From Lachnospiraceae bacterium UBA3643 (GTDB taxonomy: Bacteria > Bacillota > Clostridia > Lachnospirales > Lachnospiraceae): 12,121 nt of DNA. Below are positions 7,420 to 12,121 of the stretch, piece by piece. The position numbers were made by a program, and so were the translations under genes. The notes beneath the pieces are model-generated. The model was not told where the DNA came from. It saw nothing but the letters and a program-made list of their open reading frames with translations, and did not search any database. How positions within the stretch are numbered: the stretch's first letter is position 1; each line of letters starts with the position of its first letter. The DNA lies in the NCBI GenBank assembly GCA_002373855.1, contig DFKO01000172.1:1-12121 (forward strand), in the 5' to 3' direction.

Positions 7420-8006
7420 GAGTAGCTGTATGTGTATCAGGCGGAGGCACAAATCTCCAGGCCATAATTGACAGGATCGCAGACGGTACGATCAGAAACG
7501 CCAAACTCGTAAAGATCATCAGCAACAAGCCGGGAGTATATGCACTCGAGAGAGCAAAAAATGCCGGTGTTGAGTCAGCTGTTGTATCACCAAAGGAATA
7601 CGGCACCAGAGAAGAGTTTAACGAAGCACTGCTTAAGTCAATCGATGACTGCAGTCCCGATCTGATAGTCCTCGCAGGCTTCCTGGTGGTACTGCCGGAG
7701 GCTATAGTAAAGAAGTATGCAGGAAAGATAATCAATATCCATCCTTCTTTGATACCTTCATTTTGCGGAGACGGATACTACGGCTTAAAGGTTCATGAGG
7801 CAGCTCTTAAAAGAGGCGTAAAGGTAACCGGAGCCACTGTGCATTTTGTTGATGAAGGTACGGACACAGGACCCATAATCCTGCAAAAAGCCGTATATAT
7901 CAAAGACGGCGATACCCCTGAAGTACTCCAGAAGAGAGTTATGGAAGAAGCGGAGTGGATAATACTTCCGAAGGCAATCGATATGATCGCAAACGGAGAA
8001 ATTTAA
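7413..8006 (+). CDS. purN: Phosphoribosylglycinamide formyltransferase (folate-dependent)
   Basis: PurN transfers a formyl group from 10-formyltetrahydrofolate to GAR, giving FGAR. The 197 residues are normal for the family. SGGGTNLQAI at 9-18 is the N-terminal phosphate-binding loop. The catalytic triad is N108 and H110 in NIHPSLIPSF (108-117) and D151 in DEGTDTGP (147-154). GLKVHEAAL at 124-132 and ATVHFVDEGTD are conserved. The ATG sits inside the end of purM (overlap ATGTTAA, 7413-7419) with GGAG at 7402-7405, so the two are probably translationally coupled. Confidence 0.97.
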   Translation: MLRVAVCVSGGGTNLQAIIDRIADGTIRNAKLVKIISNKPGVYALERAKNAGVESAVVSPKEYGTREEFNEALLKSIDDCSPDLIVLAGFLVVLPEAIVKKYAGKIINIHPSLIPSFCGDGYYGLKVHEAALKRGVKVTGATVHFVDEGTDTGPIILQKAVYIKDGDTPEVLQKRVMEEAEWIILPKAIDMIANGEI

Positions 8007-8025
8007 GACGAAAGGACAAATCTTT

Positions 8026-9303
8026 ATGAATGTACTCATAATCGGAAGCGGTGGTAGAGAGCATGCTATTGCCACAAGCATGAAGAAGAGTAAGAGAGTT
8101 GATAAACTGTACTGTGTACCCGGTAATGCCGGTATAGCACAGATAGCGGAGTGCAATCCTTCCATAGGAGTTATGGAGTTTGACAGGATTGTGGAATATG
8201 CAAAAGAGATAAAGCCGGACCTTGTATTTGTGGCACCGGACGATCCCCTTGTCGGAGGTCTTGTGGACAAACTTGAGGCAGAGGGCTTTAAGACATTCGG
8301 ACCCAGGAAAAACGCAGCGATCCTTGAGGGCAGCAAGGCTTTCTCAAAGGACCTGATGAAGAAATACAACATTCCCACAGCTGCTTACGAGACATTTGAT
8401 GATGCAGACAAGGCTCTTGAATATCTCGAGCATGCAGATATGCCGATAGTCCTGAAAGCAGACGGACTGGCACTTGGAAAAGGTGTGCTTATCTGCAATA
8501 CCCTCGAGGAAGCAAAAGCCGGCGTAAAGGAGATCATGCTTGATAAGCATTTCGGAGATTCGGGAAACAGGATGGTAGTCGAGGAATTCATGACAGGCCG
8601 TGAGGTTTCCGTACTCTCGTTTGTGGACGGCAAGACCATAAAGACCATGACATCAGCCCAGGACCACAAGAGAGCCCAGGATGGAGACAAGGGCCTCAAC
8701 ACCGGCGGAATGGGTACATTTTCACCCAGCCCCTTCTATACAAAAGAGGTTGATGAATTCTGCAAAAAAAATATTTATCAGAAGACAGTTGATGCGATGG
8801 CAGCAGAGGGCAGAGAGTTTAAGGGCATCATCTTCTTCGGACTCATGATCACCGACAAGGGACCGAGAGTACTTGAGTACAATGCAAGATTCGGCGATCC
8901 CGAGGCTCAGGTTGTACTGCCCAGGATGAAGAATGATATAATCGATGTCTGCGAGGCATGTATTGACGGAACTCTTGATAAAATTGACCTTGAGTTTGAG
9001 GACAATGCCGCTGTATGTGTAGTCCTTGCTTCTGAAGGATATCCCGTTAAATATGACAAGGGCTTTCCCATTAAAGGTCTTGAAGCATTTGAAGGAAAAG
9101 ATGATTATTTCTGCTTCCATGCAGGTACAAAGCTTTCAGATGACGGACAGATCCTGACAAACGGAGGCAGAGTGCTTGGCATCACAGCCAAGGGCGCAGA
9201 CCTTAGGGAAGCCAGAAAAAAAGCTTACGAGGCGACGGAGTGGGTATCATTTGCCAATAAATATAAAAGAAATGATATCGGAAAAGCCATAGACGAAGCT
9301 TAA
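8026..9303 (+). CDS. purD: Phosphoribosylamine-glycine ligase (GAR synthetase)
   Basis: PurD is an ATP-grasp ligase that joins glycine to phosphoribosylamine, making the GAR used by PurN. The 425 residues are the usual length. GSGGREHA at 7-14 opens the N-terminal domain, APDDPLVGGLVD at 70-81 is the PRA-binding region, VLKADGLALGKGV at 142-154 is the ATP-grasp lysine loop, AQDHKR at 211-216 and GLNTGGMG at 223-230 bind substrates, and EYNARFGDPEAQVVLPR at 284-300 is the metal-ATP site. AAAGGA at 8011-8016 is the ribosome site. It is the last gene of the run; no terminator is seen in the 72 bases that follow. Confidence 0.97.
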   Translation: MNVLIIGSGGREHAIATSMKKSKRVDKLYCVPGNAGIAQIAECNPSIGVMEFDRIVEYAKEIKPDLVFVAPDDPLVGGLVDKLEAEGFKTFGPRKNAAILEGSKAFSKDLMKKYNIPTAAYETFDDADKALEYLEHADMPIVLKADGLALGKGVLICNTLEEAKAGVKEIMLDKHFGDSGNRMVVEEFMTGREVSVLSFVDGKTIKTMTSAQDHKRAQDGDKGLNTGGMGTFSPSPFYTKEVDEFCKKNIYQKTVDAMAAEGREFKGIIFFGLMITDKGPRVLEYNARFGDPEAQVVLPRMKNDIIDVCEACIDGTLDKIDLEFEDNAAVCVVLASEGYPVKYDKGFPIKGLEAFEGKDDYFCFHAGTKLSDDGQILTNGGRVLGITAKGADLREARKKAYEATEWVSFANKYKRNDIGKAIDEA

Positions 9304-9332
9304 AAAATGTTATAGAATATAAAATTGATGAG

Positions 9333-9353
9333 TTTACATAATAAACATGTAAA
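9333..9353 (+). repeat. AT-rich inverted repeat upstream of the SH3b gene
   Basis: TTTACAT (9333-9339) and ATGTAAA (9347-9353) are exact reverse complements separated by AATAAAC. The dyad lies 22 bases before the likely start codon of the next gene. A TTGATG at 9325-9330 followed after 17 bases by TGTAAA (9348-9353) is a weak promoter that would overlap the right arm, so the dyad could be an operator. It is too AT-rich to be a good terminator. It could also be chance in AT-rich DNA. Confidence 0.35.
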
Positions 9354-9360
9354 TAATTTT

Positions 9361-9369
9361 GGAAAGGAA
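9361..9369 (+). promoter_or_regulatory. Ribosome binding site deciding the start of the SH3b gene
   Basis: GGAAAGGAA lies six bases before the ATG at 9376. The frame extends 17 codons further upstream (TTG at 9325, ATG at 9328), but no ribosome site precedes those codons and the added residues would bury the signal peptide. The start at 9376 is therefore preferred. Confidence 0.8.
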
Positions 9370-9375
9370 ATAGTT

Positions 9376-10716
9376 ATGAAAAGCGTCACAAAGAGATCAT
9401 TTAAGCTTATCACCACGCTTATCGCGGCGATAGTACTTACAATGGCCATGGCCATTACGGTATTTGCCACAGAAGAAAACGATACATCGGATGGCAGTAC
9501 CACACAGATGAAGGTTACGACGGAAAATGTTAATGTCCGCTCGGATGCAGATTCCAATTCAACACAGCTTACACAGGTTAACACCGGACAGATAGTCGAT
9601 GTACTCGGTACAAAGAACGATGCATCAGGCAACACATGGTATAATGTCACATTTACAAACAGCTCAACAGGTGTTACCTATACAGGATATATTTACGGAC
9701 AGTACCTCACAACATATGAGGCACCTGCCGAAACACCCGTGGATGACGGTACCGATACAGAGACTGAGGACCAGCAGCCTGCAGATCAGCAGAGCGATAT
9801 CACTCCCGGCGGCAACGGTACATTTACTCCGATGGAAGGCGACGGACAGCCTGCAGCTGTACCTGAGACATTCAGAAGCGTATATGTAAAGATCAACGGC
9901 ACTGAGATTCCCGCATGGACAAATGACACATATTATATTTTCTATGCAATGCTTGAGTCAGGCGAGACATCATGGATCATCTATGAAGCTGGTTCAGGAG
10001 CATATATTAAATACGATCCCAGCTTTATGGCAGGTTCAGTAGCATCAGGCGACAGTGTTTCAGAGAATGGCAAGGGCGGATCAAATGCAGCAGTAGTGAT
10101 ACTTGTGATTGTATGTATCCTCCTTGTTATCGCATCACTCTTTATGGGTATGAAGCTCCTTAACCAGGGTGGCGGTATGAATTCACCCAGACCCAGAAGA
10201 AGATTCGACGATGATGAAGATGACGACGATGAAGACGACGACGATGAAGACGACGATGAGGAAGATGAGCGTCCCAGAAGAAAGGGCGGCCTCTTCCAGA
10301 AATTCAGCAAGTCATTTGATGATGATGATGACGATGAAGACGACGATGAGGAAGATGACGACGATGAAGATGATGAGGATGACGAGCCTGTAAGAAGACC
10401 TGCTCAGAGAACAGTCAGACAGCAGGCAGCTCCTGCAGCTCCCGCCGGTCAGCAGGGTACAAGGATCGTCAGAGATGCACAGGGACGCAGAATCGTAGTC
10501 AATGCCCAGGGCCAGAAAGTAGTCACAAATCCCCAGGGTCAGAGCGTAGTTACAAATGCTCAGGGCCAGAGAGTAGTTACAAATGCTCAGGGTCAGAGAG
10601 TAGTGATCAATGCCAACGGTCAGAGAGTAGTACAGGCCAGAAGGAGACCCGGCAGCGCGGTTCAGACACAGAGACCTGTTGAGACCAAGGTTGATGAGGA
10701 TGATTTTGACGAATAA
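9376..10716 (+). CDS. Signal-peptide SH3b membrane protein with acidic tracts and NAQGQR repeats, function unknown
   Basis: The 446-residue protein begins MKSVTKRSFKLITTLIAAIV and has a signal peptide ending near VFA-TEE (31/32). Residues 45-114 form a bacterial SH3-like domain (TTENVNVRSDADSNSTQL with a later TYTGYIYGQYL), the type that binds cell-wall components. A Thr/Asp/Gln-rich linker (115-165) leads to a second outside segment (167-213). A single membrane helix spans about 238-261, followed by RPRRR at 272-276, which argues that the C-terminus is cytoplasmic. That tail carries two Asp/Glu tracts (278-298 and 315-337) separated by a basic RPRRKGG segment, an Arg/Gln/Ala region, and six tandem nine-residue repeats (364-417, consensus VVTNAQGQR). 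The family is not recognised as a whole. A role in sensing the wall or organising partners at the membrane is only a guess. It sits alone between purD and clpC, closed by a terminator. Confidence 0.88.
   Translation: MKSVTKRSFKLITTLIAAIVLTMAMAITVFATEENDTSDGSTTQMKVTTENVNVRSDADSNSTQLTQVNTGQIVDVLGTKNDASGNTWYNVTFTNSSTGVTYTGYIYGQYLTTYEAPAETPVDDGTDTETEDQQPADQQSDITPGGNGTFTPMEGDGQPAAVPETFRSVYVKINGTEIPAWTNDTYYIFYAMLESGETSWIIYEAGSGAYIKYDPSFMAGSVASGDSVSENGKGGSNAAVVILVIVCILLVIASLFMGMKLLNQGGGMNSPRPRRRFDDDEDDDDEDDDDEDDDEEDERPRRKGGLFQKFSKSFDDDDDDEDDDEEDDDDEDDEDDEPVRRPAQRTVRQQAAPAAPAGQQGTRIVRDAQGRRIVVNAQGQKVVTNPQGQSVVTNAQGQRVVTNAQGQRVVINANGQRVVQARRRPGSAVQTQRPVETKVDEDDFDE
10207..10386 (+). repeat. Acidic-tract region with a 29-base direct repeat
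   Basis: Two runs of GAY/GAR codons encode 21 and 23 consecutive Asp/Glu residues (10207-10269 and 10318-10386). Within them a 29-base sequence occurs identically at 10240-10268 and 10330-10358, exactly 90 bases apart. This suggests expansion by slippage or a short duplication, and the length of the tracts may vary between strains. Confidence 0.85.
10465..10626 (+). repeat. Six tandem 27-base repeats encoding VVTNAQGQR-like units
   Basis: Units start at 10465, 10492, 10519, 10546, 10573 and 10600. The encoded units are IVRDAQGRR, IVVNAQGQK, VVTNPQGQS, VVTNAQGQR, VVTNAQGQR and VVINANGQR, with a partial VVQ after the last. Units four and five differ at one base (GGC/GGT), which points to recent duplication, while the outer units have diverged. 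Confidence 0.93.
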
Positions 10717-10754
10717 TTTTTAAGATTATTTTCATAACGAAATTTAATAAAATT

Positions 10755-10786
10755 AAGAGTGCATCACTTTATGTGATGCACTTTTA
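10755..10786 (+). terminator. Intrinsic terminator between the SH3b gene and clpC
   Basis: AGTGCATCAC (10758-10767) pairs exactly with GTGATGCACT (10773-10782) around a five-base loop, and the stem extends weakly by G-T and A-T pairs. It is followed by TTTTACT, a short T run. It lies 38 bases after the SH3b stop and ends about 15 bases before the clpC start. Confidence 0.82.
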
Positions 10787-10800
10787 CTAATAGGTATGAT

Positions 10801-12121
10801 ATGAGACTTGAATTTACTGACAAATCAAAAACAGCACTTGCACTTGCCCAGAAGACATCAAAAACAATGCATGCCTCATACGTAGGCACAGAGCATATAC
10901 TCCTCGGTCTGATCCGTGAGGGATCCGGGGTGGCAGCCAAAGTACTTAAAGACAACAAGGTTGACGAGGAGAGACTCGTGTCCATGATCGAGGAGTCCAT
11001 TCATGTGGAGACCCAGACACTCCTTAAAGAAAAAAAGGAATATTCGGTCAGGGCAAAACGTGTAGTGGAGAACAGCGAGAAGATCGCAATCGATTTTGAT
11101 TCAAAAACAGTGGGCACGGAACATATCCTGTTAGCACTCCTTGACGAATCCGAGTCGGTGGCAGTGAGACTCCTCATGGCCATGGGGATAGCGATAAATA
11201 AGATCATCGCCGAGATATATAAAGAAACAGGCCAGAAGGAAAAATACCTTGAGGAGATGAAGCGGGAGAAAAGCCGTCAGAGAAACGGCCAGATCAAGAC
11301 CCAGACCCTGGATAAATACAGCAGGGATCTGACGAAGCTGGCAAGAGAGGGCAAACTCGATCCTGTTGTAGGCAGAAAAGACGAGATACAGAGAGTCATC
11401 CAGATACTCTCACGTCGTACAAAAAACAATCCGTGCCTCATCGGTGAGCCCGGCGTCGGCAAGACTGCCATAGTAGAGGGACTTGCAGAAGCCATAGTTA
11501 ACGGCGATGTACCGGAGACAGTTAAAAACAAGAGAGTACTTACTCTTGATCTATCAGGCATGGTAGCAGGCAGCAAATACAGAGGTGAGTTTGAGGAGCG
11601 CATCAAGCGCGTGATCGGTGAAGTAATCACAAGCGGCAACGTTATCCTCTTCCTTGACGAGATACATACCATGATAGGTGCGGGAGGAGCAGAGGGTGCC
11701 ATTGACGCATCCAATATCTTAAAACCTTCCCTTGCAAGGGGCGAGCTCCAGCTCATCGGTGCTACTACGGTTGATGAGTTCAGGAAATATTTTGAGAAGG
11801 ATGCTGCACTTGAGAGACGTTTCCAGCCGGTAACGGTGGAGGAGCCGTCGGTTGACCAGACCATAGAGATATTAAAGGGCATCAGGCATAAGTATGAGGA
11901 GCATCACGGCGTAGTCATCACAGACGAAGCCATTGAGGCTGCGGCAAGACTGTCAAAGAGATATATTAATGACAGAAACCTTCCTGACAAAGCCATCGAT
12001 CTGATAGATGAGGCATCGAGCGCAGCGAGACTCCGCGGTATGATAGTGCCGGGCAGCATCAGGGAACTTGAAGCGGAGATATCAAAAAAGCAGGATCAGA
12101 TAGAGCGCTCCATCAGTATAG
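10801..12121 (+). CDS. clpC: ClpC-type Hsp100 AAA+ ATPase, N-terminal part; 3' end outside window
   Basis: ClpC unfolds proteins with ATP and feeds them to the ClpP protease. The 440 complete codons seen cover the N-domain and the first AAA+ module. Two Clp_N repeats lie at about 4-64 and 81-139, each with the GTEHILL signature (29-35, 105-111). Walker A is GEPGVGKT at 215-222, the substrate-gripping pore loop is GSKYRG at 257-262, Walker B is ILFLDEIHT at 282-290, sensor 1 is GATT at 320-323, and the arginine fingers are R339/R340. The middle domain begins near 405 and is cut at 440, so the McsB/MecA-binding region and second ATPase are not visible; ClpA/ClpB cannot be fully excluded, though the N-domain spacing and style favour ClpC. 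The ribosome site is weak (AGG at 10792-10794). No CtsR heptads or CIRCE element are seen upstream, and ctsR-mcsA-mcsB are not in front of it. Confidence 0.92.
   Translation, partial: MRLEFTDKSKTALALAQKTSKTMHASYVGTEHILLGLIREGSGVAAKVLKDNKVDEERLVSMIEESIHVETQTLLKEKKEYSVRAKRVVENSEKIAIDFDSKTVGTEHILLALLDESESVAVRLLMAMGIAINKIIAEIYKETGQKEKYLEEMKREKSRQRNGQIKTQTLDKYSRDLTKLAREGKLDPVVGRKDEIQRVIQILSRRTKNNPCLIGEPGVGKTAIVEGLAEAIVNGDVPETVKNKRVLTLDLSGMVAGSKYRGEFEERIKRVIGEVITSGNVILFLDEIHTMIGAGGAEGAIDASNILKPSLARGELQLIGATTVDEFRKYFEKDAALERRFQPVTVEEPSVDQTIEILKGIRHKYEEHHGVVITDEAIEAAARLSKRYINDRNLPDKAIDLIDEASSAARLRGMIVPGSIRELEAEISKKQDQIERSISI

Noticed and set aside
9981..10310. Minus-strand frame with a long poly-Ser run
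   Set aside because: The serine run is only the reverse complement of the Asp codons in the SH3b protein's acidic tract.
10211..10393. Met/Thr/Lys-rich + strand frame in the acidic region
   Set aside because: It is a frame-shifted reading of the GAY/GAR repeats, with low complexity and no start signal.
10465..10626. Regular 27-base repeats considered as a CRISPR-like array
   Set aside because: Units are directly adjacent without spacers, keep the reading frame and encode a protein repeat.
11131..11139. TTAGCACTC, identical to the left half of a CIRCE heat-shock operator
   Set aside because: It lies inside clpC coding sequence (reading L-L-A-L-L) and no GAGTGCTAA right arm follows at the right distance.
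11277..11882. A 201-residue minus-strand frame opposite clpC
   Set aside because: It is a shadow of a highly conserved AAA+ domain, with no ribosome site and a Ser-rich composition typical of reverse-strand frames here.

Overview
The window looks like chromosomal DNA from an anaerobic low-to-mid GC Firmicute, most likely a member of the Lachnospiraceae (Clostridia). The reasons are the oxygen-sensitive class III ribonucleotide reductase, strong GGAGG-type ribosome binding sites, all genes on one strand, a ClpC-type Hsp100 ATPase, and the clostridial flavour of PurE, PurN and PurD. This is inference from protein style, not from a database match. No mobile elements, tRNA, rRNA or CRISPR arrays were seen, and no stretch over 300 bases lacks a gene.

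Layout, all on the + strand: (1) 1-1516, the 3' part of nrdD, in which a thioredoxin/glutaredoxin-like domain is fused to the C-terminus, followed by a strong intrinsic terminator at 1534-1566. (2) 1596-3277, pyrF and pyrE, the last two steps of UMP synthesis in reverse gene order, separated by an 80-base gap with a candidate promoter. (3) 3295-5868, three less familiar genes: a 51-residue single-helix membrane protein, a 104-residue protein with three predicted helices, and a 697-residue M29-type aminopeptidase with a long N-terminal extension. (4) 5868-9303, purE-purM-purN-purD, four genes of IMP synthesis with overlaps or 19-base gaps. (5) 9376-10716, an exported or membrane-anchored SH3b protein with a single internal membrane segment, two long Asp/Glu tracts and six tandem nine-residue repeats. 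(6) A terminator at 10755-10786 and then the 5' part of clpC, cut by the window end.

From pyrE to purD the gaps are 17, 6, 3, -1, 19, -7 and 19 bases with no internal terminator seen. The simplest reading is one polycistronic unit of about 6.7 kb that couples pyrimidine and purine synthesis and carries the two small membrane proteins and the peptidase inside it. With nrdD just upstream, the first 9.3 kb is mostly nucleotide supply.

Most of the window is core metabolism. The parts that deserve attention are the NrdD-thioredoxin fusion, the small-membrane-protein/M29 peptidase module inside the nucleotide operon, and the SH3b/acidic/repeat protein between purD and clpC. I do not see a clear new defence or mobile system.
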